Source: Mycobacteroides salmoniphilum (lineage in GTDB: Bacteria; Actinomycetota; Actinomycetes; Mycobacteriales; Mycobacteriaceae). Taken from it: a DNA stretch of 64,000 nt. The notes under the pieces are model-generated. The model worked only from the letters and a program-made list of their open reading frames with translations, was not told where the DNA came from and searched no databases. The stretch spans positions 1,984,001-2,048,000 of the forward strand of contig NZ_CP024633.1 in NCBI RefSeq assembly GCF_004924335.1, in the 5' to 3' direction. Numbering within the stretch: position 1 is the stretch's first letter; each line of letters starts with the position of its first letter. The position numbers and the translations under genes are program-made. Shown piece by piece: positions 36,717-45,423 of the stretch.

Positions 36717-37643
36717 TCACGAGGTGTGAGTGTCGAACCAGTCGATGAGTTGTTCGGGGTTGTTGGGGAAGTAGTTGTAGCCGTCCCATCGTCTCGTCGA
36801 GTCCTCGATCCAGAACATCTTCTTATCGCTGATCGGGATATTGTCGAAGATCGCCTGGACGTCGCTTTCCCGGGTCAGCGCATCGTTGCGAACCTGGACC
36901 AGGAAGGTCGGGATGGTCATGCTCTTGGCGTAGGGAATCGGCGACATGTCATCGAGTTTGAAGCTGGTGATCAGCTGGATCTCACGTTCGATATCGTCCA
37001 AACGGTCTGTGATCCCGAGGATTTCGGTGATGCGCTCGTAGAACGGGCGCAGCGAAACAGGCTGCGGGGAGACGATGGCCGGGATTCCTTCGAAGACCTC
37101 GGGCCTGCGGTCATGAGCGATGAACGTGGCGTTCATGCCGCAGCAGCGGCTGAACAACACGACGGTCATGTCCTTGGTGTCCGGGCGTGAGCGCACGTAC
37201 TGGATCGAGCCGATCACGTCACGGGACTCGAAGATCCCGTTGCTGCCCACGCCGCCATTGCCGATCCCGCTGTGCCCGAAGTTACGCATGTCGTAGGTGA
37301 GCACGTTGTATCCGGCGTCATGCAGGTTCTTGTAGTCGGCCATGAAGTTGACTTCGAAGTCATTGCCCCCGGCGGCACCAATCTGCTTCCACGGTTCCAG
37401 GTGCGCGGGCAGCCCGTAGCGGTTGTGCCAGATCGGGTGGTTGGCGATCGCGATCTTCTTGGAGCCTTTACACGGGATGAACCAGGCATCCAGCGGAACC
37501 CCATCCTCAGACGGGAAGGACACCGACTCGTACTCCAGACCGTACTCGTCCGGCCAATGCAGGATCGGCGACCGGATCGGGCGCCCAAACGTCTCGGCGA
37601 GCTGCTTGACGAGCTGATCGACGTCATCGATCTTCTCAGGCAT
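36717..37643 (-). CDS. Alpha/beta-hydrolase-fold protein with Cys at the nucleophile position
   Basis: 308 residues from ATG 37643, with AAAGGGG five bases upstream; a 17-residue upstream extension is rejected. The fold is recognisable (PLDAWFIPCKGSKKIAIANHP, NVLTYDMRNFGHSG, FLVQVRNDALT). The nucleophile elbow reads S165-R-C167-C-G169, placing Cys where Ser is usual. The expected late catalytic His is not evident (EDSTRRWDGYNYF). It is the first gene of the operon divergent from LysR. It may be a Cys-dependent hydrolase like dienelactone hydrolase, or a non-hydrolytic member. Confidence 0.75.
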   Translation of the reverse strand: MPEKIDDVDQLVKQLAETFGRPIRSPILHWPDEYGLEYESVSFPSEDGVPLDAWFIPCKGSKKIAIANHPIWHNRYGLPAHLEPWKQIGAAGGNDFEVNFMADYKNLHDAGYNVLTYDMRNFGHSGIGNGGVGSNGIFESRDVIGSIQYVRSRPDTKDMTVVLFSRCCGMNATFIAHDRRPEVFEGIPAIVSPQPVSLRPFYERITEILGITDRLDDIEREIQLITSFKLDDMSPIPYAKSMTIPTFLVQVRNDALTRESDVQAIFDNIPISDKKMFWIEDSTRRWDGYNYFPNNPEQLIDWFDTHTS

Positions 37644-37778
37644 GCATGCCCCTTTCACTTTTCTCGACTGGAATGTCAGTAAAGCACTGACCACTCCACG
37701 CTAGATCCGCTTCTTACAACTGAGAAACAAAATATTCTTCAAGATCCACAACTTTTACTTGGGCATATAGTGCTATTT

Positions 37779-38675
37779 ATGGCCGCGCAGTCAACTGAGA
37801 TCAGGGATGACCCGATCGATCTTCGGCGCCTCCAGCAATTCGTATGCGTGGCGGAGCATTCTGGTTTTACGCGGGCGGCGCAGCAGCTCCGTCTGACGCA
37901 GCAGGCCGTCAGTCAGTCGATGACGAATCTCGAAAGGCAAGTCGGTGCCAGGCTGTTCGACCGCAGCGGACGTCATATTGAGTTGACTCCGGCAGGGGAG
38001 GCCCTGCGGGACGGCTCCGTTGTACTGCTCGCGGCGGCGCAGACCTTGGTACGCCAGGTCCAGAACACCGCCGCCGACGAGCCGCAGCCGTTTGTCGTTG
38101 CGCATACCCCGGCGATCACGGCCGAAGAAGTCCACCAGCTTCTCGTGCCTGTTCGGTCGGTACTACCCAACGTTTCGATTACCGCATTGCAGGTGTTCCC
38201 GAGCGCTCTAGAGTCCGCGGTGATCAGTGGTTCAGCCGATATTGCGCTGCGGCGCGGGATCGAGACACCCAAGAATCTCGCCTCGCGGGTGATTGGGTAC
38301 CACCCCTTACGTGTTGCGGTACTCCGGGATCATCATATGGCAGAACGTGATTCAGTCTCAATGGGAGATCTGCGAAATGAGCGCATCATCGTTTGGTCGC
38401 CGCCAGGGGTCTCCCACTACACCGATTTCATCCTCGGCACGTGCCGTTCGGCGGGGTTTGAGCCCTCGTTCACGATCAACCCTGTCCAGGGCACGCCGCC
38501 GGTGACTGCTGTCCTGGACAACGATGGCGTCGCCTTCGTCACGGCCCCCGCGGGCCCTTGTCTTGCGGGTCAGGTGATTGTCATCGAGATCATCGACCCG
38601 CCGCAGGCGCCCATCCAGGCGATTTGGCTGCCACACACTCAGTCGGCCATCCGTGACGCGTTGACCAGTGGCTGA
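37779..38675 (+). CDS. LysR-family transcriptional regulator
   Basis: 298 residues. The N-terminal helix-turn-helix is LQQFVCVAEHSGFTRAAQQLRLTQQAVSQSMTNLERQVGARLFDR; the rest is a periplasmic-binding-like effector domain. ATG 37779 is chosen because TATAGT (37766-37771) sits 7 bases upstream as a -10, fitting a leaderless message; GTG 37770 is the alternative. Divergent from the hydrolase-LLM-SDR-DJ-1 operon across about 135 bp, so it is likely that operon's activator. Confidence 0.88.
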   Translation: MAAQSTEIRDDPIDLRRLQQFVCVAEHSGFTRAAQQLRLTQQAVSQSMTNLERQVGARLFDRSGRHIELTPAGEALRDGSVVLLAAAQTLVRQVQNTAADEPQPFVVAHTPAITAEEVHQLLVPVRSVLPNVSITALQVFPSALESAVISGSADIALRRGIETPKNLASRVIGYHPLRVAVLRDHHMAERDSVSMGDLRNERIIVWSPPGVSHYTDFILGTCRSAGFEPSFTINPVQGTPPVTAVLDNDGVAFVTAPAGPCLAGQVIVIEIIDPPQAPIQAIWLPHTQSAIRDALTSG

Positions 38676-38718
38676 ATTTTCTTCACCGGGTATCGATTTC
38701 AATACAGGAGGTTGTTGT

Positions 38719-39048
38719 ATGCCATCACCCACCGACGATTTGGGGCAGGTGGCCGACCCCGCGGTGCGAGCCGCGCTCACGGCCTGGCAGCACGCAGATG
38801 GCCCCGGGTGGCTGGCGGCGTTCGCGGACCGGCCCGGACTGACCGACGACGGTGCCCCGCGAGATTTCGCCGCGTTCAGCGCCGAGATCGGCAATGAGTA
38901 CTTCACGCAGATCGAGAAGGTAAGCCCGGACGGGCGCACCATTACCGGACAGTTCCACAGTGAGACATGGGGTGACTTCCGGACGTTCTTCCGATTCGTG
39001 CCCGGCGAGAGCGGTAAGTTCGAACAACTGGACATCGGTCAAGCGTGA
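38719..39048 (+). CDS. Small SnoaL/NTF2-like protein
   Basis: 109 residues from ATG 38719, preceded by a strong AGGAGG seven bases upstream. The sequence (AALTAWQHADGPGWLAAFADRPGLTDDG, ITGQFHSETWGDFRTFFRF) fits the SnoaL-like/NTF2 fold, whose members include hydrolases, isomerases and plain binding proteins. It follows the LysR gene by 43 bp and may be cotranscribed. Its last 10 bp overlap the end of the AraC gene on the other strand. The function cannot be told from sequence. Confidence 0.65.
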   Translation: MPSPTDDLGQVADPAVRAALTAWQHADGPGWLAAFADRPGLTDDGAPRDFAAFSAEIGNEYFTQIEKVSPDGRTITGQFHSETWGDFRTFFRFVPGESGKFEQLDIGQA

Positions 39049-39986
39049 ACTTCGGTACCCCTGCGGTAGTTCGCGGGGGTGATTCCGACGCGCTGTTCGA
39101 ATGCGGCGGTGAAGTGTTCTGGGCCGGGAAACCCGAGTGCCGCACTGATTTCAGTGATGGAGCGTGCCGTGTGTGCGAGGAGCTCCTTGGCGCGTGTGAT
39201 GCGTCTGTGTAGAAGAAGCTGGTGCGGAGTGGTGTGAAACGCGGCCACGAACGCCTTGGTGAACTCACGTACCGTCATGCCAGCCTGGTTTGCGAGCTGG
39301 GGCAATCCGATCATCGAATCGGGGCTGTCGTTCAGGTATTCGATCAGCCCGGCGCGGGAGGTTTCGTCGAGGGCGCGGTGCAGGCTGGGACGGTACTCCG
39401 GGCCCCCCGGTAGTTTGTCGGATAGATGCAGCAACAGGGTCTCCGTGAGCCATTCGGTAGCCAGCCGGGCGTAGACATCTTGGCGATCGGCCACCGCGCC
39501 AATCTGCTCGACTATCTGATAGGTGAGTGGATCACGCTGTCGGATAGCGGGTTTGAGGTCAATAGCGCTCAGTGCATCGGGATGAAGCGTGAGTTGGCAG
39601 TACTTCACCGTGTTGCCGTGGGCGAGTGCGGAATAGCGGTGGTTGGCTGGGATGATCCAGATGTCACCCACACGTGGGCTGGTTCGCCCGGACGGCCCGT
39701 TCTCGAATTCGAGTTCCATCGAGCGTAACCGGCCATGGCGGTGCACCACCATGACATGGTGCGATTCGTTAAAGAACCAGTCGGTGGGCACCGGGATGTG
39801 CTCCGTGGCAAAGACGAATTCTGTACCTGCGCAGGTAACGCTGGTTCGGGCCTGCATCGCGCGGGGGGTGCGTGGCCTGGTTCCGTCCCAGACCGTCAAC
39901 CGCTGCCGCGGACGTGCTTCCGTAAATGCTGCTGTTGTGCTGGGCCACTGAGAGGAAGCGCGCGGGTACTCGCCATGGATCTTCAT
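39039..39986 (-). CDS. AraC-family transcriptional regulator (independent start inside the fused frame)
   Basis: 315 residues if started at ATG 39986, which has an excellent GAGAGGAG site five bases upstream; this favours separate translation despite the open frame from the HNH gene. An N-terminal cupin-like sensing half (HVMVVHRHGRLRSMELEFENG, GDIWIIPANHRYSALAHGN) is followed by a C-terminal double helix-turn-helix (IGLPQLANQAGMTVREFTKAF, RITRAKELLAHTARSITEISAALGFPGPEHFTAAFEQRVGITPANYRR). Targets are unknown. It converges on the SnoaL-like gene with a 10-bp overlap. Confidence 0.85.
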   Translation of the reverse strand: MKIHGEYPRASSQWPSTTAAFTEARPRQRLTVWDGTRPRTPRAMQARTSVTCAGTEFVFATEHIPVPTDWFFNESHHVMVVHRHGRLRSMELEFENGPSGRTSPRVGDIWIIPANHRYSALAHGNTVKYCQLTLHPDALSAIDLKPAIRQRDPLTYQIVEQIGAVADRQDVYARLATEWLTETLLLHLSDKLPGGPEYRPSLHRALDETSRAGLIEYLNDSPDSMIGLPQLANQAGMTVREFTKAFVAAFHTTPHQLLLHRRITRAKELLAHTARSITEISAALGFPGPEHFTAAFEQRVGITPANYRRGTEVHA

Positions 39987-41423
39987 TTGCTCTCCTCTCT
40001 GTGGGCACACTTGTCGCGACTGCTTCACGAGCATATGCGTGCAACGGCGTCCGGGCTGGCTACGCTGAGTCACCGGCTCGAACGGTGGTGGATTCGCCTC
40101 GGCGTGTGCGGATTGTGCGTGCTGGCGTTTGAGTCGTCGCTGTTGGTTGAGGTTTCGTTCGGCGGTGCGGCGCCGTTGGCGGTCTTGGGCGCGAGTGCGG
40201 GCTCGGGTCAGGTTGTTGAACAGGAGTCCGCCGGCGGGGGTGGTGGGGTAGGTGTGGCCGGTAGGTGCTTTCCAGATGATGGTGCCGTCGGGCTCCTGGA
40301 TTTCGCGCCATCCGCAGAAGGTCTTGAGTAGGTGGTGCTTGCGGCATAACGCTTTCAGATTGTCTGCCGCGGTACGACCGCCGTCGGCGTAGGCGATGCT
40401 GTGGTCCAGGTCGGCGGTGTCGGCCGGGTGTGAGCAGCCGGGGAAGCGGCACAGCTGATCGCGGCAGCGCACGTACGTGTCCAGGGTGCGGGTGGGACGG
40501 TATCGGTCGGTGTCCTTGGCGGTCAGAGTGCGGATCAAGGTGCCGGGCTGGGCCGTGATCTGGCGTGCCTGCGTCGCAGTGATGGCGCCGAATCCGGATA
40601 TGTGGGCAGGCTCAGGGCATTCGGAGTCGTCGAGAGTGTCTTGGTTGGCGACGAGATGCACGATGACTTGGGTGTCGGCGATGACGCGTCCGGCGCAGTC
40701 GGCATCATCGCAGGTGCATCGCATCCGATCCAGACCTAGGGTCAGCGCGCCGATGGCGTCGGCACGCAACTGCGTTTTGGTGCGCGGGTCGGCGGGGCAG
40801 ACGGTGGTCACCAGCTGCTCGAGACGCTTATCGAGTGCGACCGCGTGTGGGGTCTGCAGCACACCCCAGATCTCGGCCAGTGGATCGCCGGTATCGAGGG
40901 GGCGGATCTCAAGATGGCGGTCATCGGTGGCGGTTTTGGTGCGGCGCACCGCGTCGTGATCATGGCGGTAGATCAATGCGTCCAGGGCTGCCGTGATCCG
41001 TTTGATCGACCAGCGTTCCCACCGGGGCAGCGCGGCCACGATCGCAGCATCCACGGCGGTGACCACGGCGTCGTCTTCGAGGAGTTCGGTGCGCCCGATG
41101 ATCAACGCGACGGTGCGAAAGTCGATGTCTCCGGCAGCGAATCGCCCGGCCACGGCGCGCAGGCGGTGCCGCAGTACGTAGGCGTAACGCATCTGACTGC
41201 ACGCCAGCGCATGCGTGATGCCCTGCGCGGCGGCCACCTGCGCCGCCACCGCATCCCAGCGGTCCACCGCGAACCGATCACGAGGATCCTCCCGGCGTGG
41301 ATCGGCATGCCGATCCACCAGTACACCGATCGCCGAAAGCCGACGCGAGGCCGCCTGCGCCTCGGCGCGCTGGGATGAGGTGATCACATCGATCAAGTCC
41401 CCATCGACCACAGTGTCGAACAT
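39039..41423 (-). CDS. 13E12-family DUF222/HNH endonuclease continuing in frame into an AraC regulator
   Basis: One uninterrupted frame of 794 residues from ATG 41423. Residues 1 to about 300 are DUF222 (MFDTVVDGDLIDVITSSQR start), and about 320-380 hold an HNH nuclease domain (CRFPGCSHP, DLDHSIAYADGG, NLKALCRKHH). The normal C-terminus of 13E12 proteins, ending ...PPPF, is reached near residue 448 (about 40080), but no stop follows. About 31 linker residues lead straight into the AraC gene. Either the stop was lost and a fusion or read-through exists, or the AraC gene is translated from its own start. A perfect LexA box covers the start codon. An earlier in-frame TTG (41459) lies beyond that box and is rejected. 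Confidence 0.72.
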   Translation of the reverse strand: MFDTVVDGDLIDVITSSQRAEAQAASRRLSAIGVLVDRHADPRREDPRDRFAVDRWDAVAAQVAAAQGITHALACSQMRYAYVLRHRLRAVAGRFAAGDIDFRTVALIIGRTELLEDDAVVTAVDAAIVAALPRWERWSIKRITAALDALIYRHDHDAVRRTKTATDDRHLEIRPLDTGDPLAEIWGVLQTPHAVALDKRLEQLVTTVCPADPRTKTQLRADAIGALTLGLDRMRCTCDDADCAGRVIADTQVIVHLVANQDTLDDSECPEPAHISGFGAITATQARQITAQPGTLIRTLTAKDTDRYRPTRTLDTYVRCRDQLCRFPGCSHPADTADLDHSIAYADGGRTAADNLKALCRKHHLLKTFCGWREIQEPDGTIIWKAPTGHTYPTTPAGGLLFNNLTRARTRAQDRQRRRTAERNLNQQRRLKRQHAQSAHAEANPPPFEPVTQRSQPGRRCTHMLVKQSRQVCPQRGEQMKIHGEYPRASSQWPSTTAAFTEARPRQRLTVWDGTRPRTPRAMQARTSVTCAGTEFVFATEHIPVPTDWFFNESHHVMVVHRHGRLRSMELEFENGPSGRTSPRVGDIWIIPANHRYSALAHGNTVKYCQLTLHPDALSAIDLKPAIRQRDPLTYQIVEQIGAVADRQDVYARLATEWLTETLLLHLSDKLPGGPEYRPSLHRALDETSRAGLIEYLNDSPDSMIGLPQLANQAGMTVREFTKAFVAAFHTTPHQLLLHRRITRAKELLAHTARSITEISAALGFPGPEHFTAAFEQRVGITPANYRRGTEVHA

Positions 41424-41431
41424 ATGTTCGA
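41416..41431. promoter_or_regulatory. Perfect LexA (SOS) box over the DUF222/HNH start codon
   Basis: TCGAACATATGTTCGA is a perfect 16-bp palindrome and matches the mycobacterial SOS consensus TCGAAC-N4-GTTCGA exactly. It contains the ATG of the 13E12 gene. Induction of 13E12-family genes by DNA damage through LexA is established in M. tuberculosis. Confidence 0.85.
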
Positions 41432-41477
41432 TACTAATGTGAGAGGAGCTCCACCGCAATGAATTTCACGAACAACT

Positions 41478-43079
41478 CTAGTCACTCTGGAAACAGCGAC
41501 TACCGGGCGCTCTCCAGGACTCATATTCGGTACCGCGATCGCTGCGATGCCACAGCGCGTCGTCTCCGACATCGACTCCATCCGAAATCAGCGCGCGCTT
41601 GAGCACCTTGTTGGTTGCGGTGCAGGGCAGGCTGCGTGCCAGGCGCACATATCGCGGCCAGCCAATCGGTGGCAGATCTTCCTGTGCGGCAAGAAACGTG
41701 GTGAGGCCCGACTGTGTGAGCGAATCCCGTACTACCAGCGCGGCCATCACCTCGTCGCTGTCACGATCATTGCGAATCGCGTATACCGCCGCTTGGCTCA
41801 CCGCCGGGTGTCGCTGCAGAATCCGTTCGATGGGCGCGGCCGCCAGATTCTCGCCATTGATCCGCATCCAGTCGGCGGTCCGCCCCGCCAGGTAGATCCA
41901 GCCCTCGGCATCTCGGTAGGCGAGGTCGCCCGACCAGTACATGCCGTGACGCATCCGTTCACCGGTAGCGTCGTCATCGTTGTAATACCCGGAGAAAAAG
42001 CCCGCCCCTTGGGTATTCACCAGTTCACCGACCGCCTTATCCGGGTTGGCCAGGATGCCGTGCGCGTCGAACCGGGCCGTGGCGCATTCGGTCAAGGTGT
42101 CGGAGTCGTAAATCCCGACACCGGGAAACCCCTTGCCGATGGATCCCGCGGGCGTTCCTTCCTCCCGGGTGATGATGACGGCATTCTCCGTCGAACCGAA
42201 TCCGTCGTACACCGTGACATCGAATCGCCTTGCAAATTCAGCAATGTCGTGGTCGGAGGCTTCATTTCCGAAGGCCACGCGCAACGGGTTGGATGCCTCG
42301 CCGGGATGTTCAGCCGTGGCCAGCACGTAGGCCAACGGCTTGCCCACATAGTTCATGTACGTGGCGCCGACTTCCCGAATGTCGGCGAGGAAGCCCGACG
42401 CAGAGAACTTCGCCGGGGCAAGCGTGGCTCCCGCCGCGACCGCAACGGCCCATCCCGCCAACACAGAATTCGAATGGAACAGCGGCATCGAGACATAGCA
42501 GACGTCGGCGGCGGACAGCGAGAATCGACCCACCAGTGACTGGGCCGCGACAAGAACCATCATGTGCGTCACCAGAACTGCCTTCGGGTCTCCACTGGTC
42601 CCGGAGGTGAAGATCATCATGAAGGGATCGAGGGCCTCGGCAGTTCGATAGGGCTCTAACTCCCCGGCCGTCTCAACCTCGCGTTGCCAATTCGGCCCGT
42701 CGACATCGATCACCACGACGCCGGGCAGATCCAGCGATTCGAGCAGTGGCCGATGCTCAGCATCCACGAGCAGAATCTGTATATCCGCCTTGCGGATATC
42801 GCGCGCCAACCCATCGCCACGACGAGTGTTGTTGATGGCACACAGGATGTACCCACCCTGGGCGGCGGCGGCCATCGCCGTGGCCATCGCTGGTGTATTG
42901 CCCAGCAGGGTGCCGATATGCAGCGGTCGATCCGGATCGGCCATCCGAATCAACACCGCAGCGTGACGGGCCGCAACGGCTACGTGCTCGCGCCACGTCC
43001 ACGTCACCCCTTGATAGACGAGCCCCGCGTTGTCATCGGTAGCCCGGGCGCGAACCAATTGCTGGATGGTCTCAGCCAT
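41478..43079 (-). CDS. Acyl-CoA synthetase (FadD1/FadD17-like)
   Basis: 533 residues. Adenylate-forming motifs: MMIFTSGTSGDPKAVLVTH (P-loop), VYDGFGSTENAV, YWSGDLAYRDAEGWIYLAGRTADWMRINGENL, and the C-terminal catalytic Lys in CTATNKVLKR. This fits fatty-acyl-CoA ligases of the mycobacterial FadD1/17 group. ATG 43079 overlaps the hydrolase gene by 8 bp. It is third in the FMO-hydrolase-ligase operon and would activate the carboxylic acid released by the hydrolase (inference). Confidence 0.88.
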   Translation of the reverse strand: MAETIQQLVRARATDDNAGLVYQGVTWTWREHVAVAARHAAVLIRMADPDRPLHIGTLLGNTPAMATAMAAAAQGGYILCAINNTRRGDGLARDIRKADIQILLVDAEHRPLLESLDLPGVVVIDVDGPNWQREVETAGELEPYRTAEALDPFMMIFTSGTSGDPKAVLVTHMMVLVAAQSLVGRFSLSAADVCYVSMPLFHSNSVLAGWAVAVAAGATLAPAKFSASGFLADIREVGATYMNYVGKPLAYVLATAEHPGEASNPLRVAFGNEASDHDIAEFARRFDVTVYDGFGSTENAVIITREEGTPAGSIGKGFPGVGIYDSDTLTECATARFDAHGILANPDKAVGELVNTQGAGFFSGYYNDDDATGERMRHGMYWSGDLAYRDAEGWIYLAGRTADWMRINGENLAAAPIERILQRHPAVSQAAVYAIRNDRDSDEVMAALVVRDSLTQSGLTTFLAAQEDLPPIGWPRYVRLARSLPCTATNKVLKRALISDGVDVGDDALWHRSDRGTEYESWRAPGSRCFQSD

Positions 43080-43986
43080 GGATTGCTTCGGTAAGCGACG
43101 CCGCCCTCACACCCAGATGTCTTGTCAAGAAGCTGATTTGGTGTGAGGCCACGGATTCGAAGTACTCCTGACCCTGGTAGACACCGAAGTGATCGCACGG
43201 GTAGTGCCGCACCTCGGCGCGGGCCTTGAAGGCGGCCCTGGCCGCGGCATGCGGCGGCGCGGCCCGATCGAAGTCGGCGATCTGTACCAGAGTGGGACAG
43301 TCGATGCGCGCGGCATACCGGGTGGGGCGATAGGAGGCGAGTTGAGTGCCCACCGTCGCGTCGATCTCATTGCGCCAGGAGGGGCCCGCGATGCCCAGAT
43401 GCGCCTCGTAATACCCGTTCGATGTCAACGCTGCCAGCTCGCCCGGGCGTCCGACGATCGGGATCGTGCGCTGCTCGCGTCCCACCCGGCTGCGGACGCC
43501 GGTCAGGGCGGAGCGCAAGAGAGCGCCGGCGCTGTGCTCACCCATCGCGGACCGCGCAGCCGCGATGCCGTCCACCAAGGGTGTTACCGAAACGACGGCC
43601 GCCACATCATTGCGTGACCCGGCGACTGCCAGCACGTGCCCACCGGCCAGGGATACACCCCACAGGACTACTCGCGTGGGATCGACGCCGGGGAGGCACG
43701 CCGCGGTGCTCACCGCGGCGTGGTAGTCACCGATCTGATGGCTGAAGGAAACTTGTTGCCGGGGAAAGCCGTCAGATGATCCGAAGCCGCGGTAGTCGAA
43801 TGCCAGGGCGTGTATGCCCGCGTCGGCCAGCCGCTCGGCGAACGGTTCCAGTCCCGAGTCCTTGGTGCCGCCCAGGCCGTGCGCCATCACCACGACGGGG
43901 GCTGGCTCCGCTGACGTTGTTGCTCGGTAAAACCATGCATGACAGTCGATTCCGTGGCTATTGAATCGGATGTTCTGTCGGTTCAT
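43072..43986 (-). CDS. Alpha/beta hydrolase with intact GxSxG nucleophile
   Basis: 304 residues. The fold signature VVVMAHGLGGTKDSGLEPFAERLADAGIHALAFDYRGFGSSDG is followed by the nucleophile elbow LWGVSLAGGH and a late His in YPCDHFGVYQGQEYF. This is an esterase/lactonase-like enzyme. ATG 43986 overlaps the FMO stop (ATGA) and its own end overlaps the ligase start by 8 bp, so the three genes are coupled. If the FMO makes an ester or lactone, this enzyme would open it. Confidence 0.85.
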   Translation of the reverse strand: MNRQNIRFNSHGIDCHAWFYRATTSAEPAPVVVMAHGLGGTKDSGLEPFAERLADAGIHALAFDYRGFGSSDGFPRQQVSFSHQIGDYHAAVSTAACLPGVDPTRVVLWGVSLAGGHVLAVAGSRNDVAAVVSVTPLVDGIAAARSAMGEHSAGALLRSALTGVRSRVGREQRTIPIVGRPGELAALTSNGYYEAHLGIAGPSWRNEIDATVGTQLASYRPTRYAARIDCPTLVQIADFDRAAPPHAAARAAFKARAEVRHYPCDHFGVYQGQEYFESVASHQISFLTRHLGVRAASLTEAIHG

Positions 43987-45305
43987 GCCGCTCCTCTTGC
44001 CCGCGCAAATCCGCGCGGGATCTCCTTGGTTCTCATATCGTGTTCATAGAGGAAGTAGTCCAGCTGCTGGGTGTGTCGCGGGCGATCAAGCATGTGCCCG
44101 GTGTACTTGCGATGCTCTGCCTCGATCACCTCGTGCATTTCCTCGACGGAGGGCAGTCGGTACTTGCCCGCCGCGTAGGCGCCCACCAAGCGCGCCTGAC
44201 ATTCGACGAAGGGGAACAACGACGGAACCGCCTGCGCCAGCCCGACGAAGATCAGGTCGTCCAGGCCGGGCTTGAACATCCGCTTGTACAAGTCGATGCG
44301 ATTGCCCGGGGCACTGAGGAATTCCGGATCGAAGAACGGGAAGGTGATGTTGTAGCCGGTCGCGAAGATGATCACGTCGAAGTCTGCGAATGTGCCATCC
44401 GCGAAATGCACGGTGTCACCGTCCAGGCGACTGATGTTGGGTTTGGGGGTGATGTCACCGGATCCGAGCCGCAACGGGAGCTCGACCGACTGGGTAAAGT
44501 GTGCCTCGCCGAATTTGTGGTTCGGCATCGGGAGCCCGAGTTGGTCTGGACGGCCCGATATGAGGGGCTGCATCATCTGAAAGAGTTTGCGCTGCCATGA
44601 CATCGGGATGTATGGGCTGGTGCGGAAATACTTGTCGGCGGGTTGTCCGGCGACGTACTTGGGAACGATCCAGGCGCCGGATCGGGTGGAGAGGGCGACG
44701 GTATTTCCCGTCGCTCGTGACGATAGCTCCACTGCGATGTCGGCCGCACTGTTACCCAGACCTACCACCAGAATTCGCTTGTCCATGAGGTCCAGGGGAG
44801 TGCGTGGATCGATGTAATGGTGCGAGTGCAGTGTGGTGCCGGTAAACGTGCCCGGAAACTCGGGATACCTAGGGTCCCAATGATGGCCGTTGGCGACGAC
44901 GAGCAGGTCGAACAATTGGCGTTCACCCTTCTGTGTCAGCAATTCCCAGCCGCCAGTCGGTAACCGCTCGGCGTGGACGACGCCATTGCGGAATTCGATG
45001 TTGGGCTTGAGATCGAAGGCTGTCGCGTAGTCCTCGAGGTACTGCTTGATCAGGGTGTGATGGGGAAAATGCGGATAGCTGTCGGGCATGGGGAAGTCGC
45101 GGAAGGACAGCTGATGCCGCGAGGTATCGATGTGCAGGGAGCGGTAGGCACTGCTGTGACCGTTGGGATTGCCGAATGCCCAGTTTCCGCCGATCCGATC
45201 CGATGTCTCGAAGCAGGTGAAGGGAACTCCATAGTCGGACAGCATCTTCGCGGATGTGAGCCCGCTGATGCCGGCACCGATGATCGCGGTATTGGGTCGG
45301 GTCAT
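43983..45305 (-). CDS. Flavin-containing monooxygenase
   Basis: 440 residues from ATG 45305, with AGGAGT just upstream; a 26-residue extension is rejected. The FAD motif is AIIGAGISGLTSAKML, the NADPH motif is ILVVGLGNSAADIAVEL, and the family fingerprint is FTGTTLHSHHY, matching FxGxxxHxxxY. The family oxygenates heteroatoms or performs Baeyer-Villiger chemistry. First gene of an operon with a hydrolase and an acyl-CoA ligase, divergent from a TetR gene across a palindromic operator. Confidence 0.88.
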   Translation of the reverse strand: MTRPNTAIIGAGISGLTSAKMLSDYGVPFTCFETSDRIGGNWAFGNPNGHSSAYRSLHIDTSRHQLSFRDFPMPDSYPHFPHHTLIKQYLEDYATAFDLKPNIEFRNGVVHAERLPTGGWELLTQKGERQLFDLLVVANGHHWDPRYPEFPGTFTGTTLHSHHYIDPRTPLDLMDKRILVVGLGNSAADIAVELSSRATGNTVALSTRSGAWIVPKYVAGQPADKYFRTSPYIPMSWQRKLFQMMQPLISGRPDQLGLPMPNHKFGEAHFTQSVELPLRLGSGDITPKPNISRLDGDTVHFADGTFADFDVIIFATGYNITFPFFDPEFLSAPGNRIDLYKRMFKPGLDDLIFVGLAQAVPSLFPFVECQARLVGAYAAGKYRLPSVEEMHEVIEAEHRKYTGHMLDRPRHTQQLDYFLYEHDMRTKEIPRGFARARGAA

Positions 45306-45360
45306 GGCACTCCTAGGAATACGACCGCGGCGGCGAGGTCGCCTGTGAACATTTTTGGAA

Positions 45361-45387
45361 ATCTGTGCACTCGAAGTGTACACAGAT
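45361..45387. promoter_or_regulatory. 27-bp palindromic operator between FMO operon and TetR gene
   Basis: An imperfect palindrome pairing at 10 of 13 positions: the outer arms are ATCTGTG and CACAGAT, the inner AC...GT. It lies 55 bp upstream of the FMO start and directly in front of the -35 of the TetR promoter. Best explained as the binding site of the adjacent TetR protein, repressing both directions. Confidence 0.65.
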
Positions 45388-45388
45388 C

Positions 45389-45417
45389 TTGAAATGTGTC
45401 CACGCCTTGTTTACATT
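45389..45417 (+). promoter_or_regulatory. Sigma-A-type promoter of the TetR/amidohydrolase genes
   Basis: TTGAAA (45389-45394), a 17-bp spacer and TACATT (45412-45417) form a near-consensus promoter. The -10 ends 6 bases before ATG 45424, so the message is probably leaderless. Confidence 0.55.
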
Positions 45418-45423
45418 GAGGGC

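Noticed and set aside
39039..41431. 13E12 element as an active mobile element
   Set aside because: 13E12 genes are a repeat family, but I see no transposase, terminal repeats or target duplications here, and no second copy in the window.
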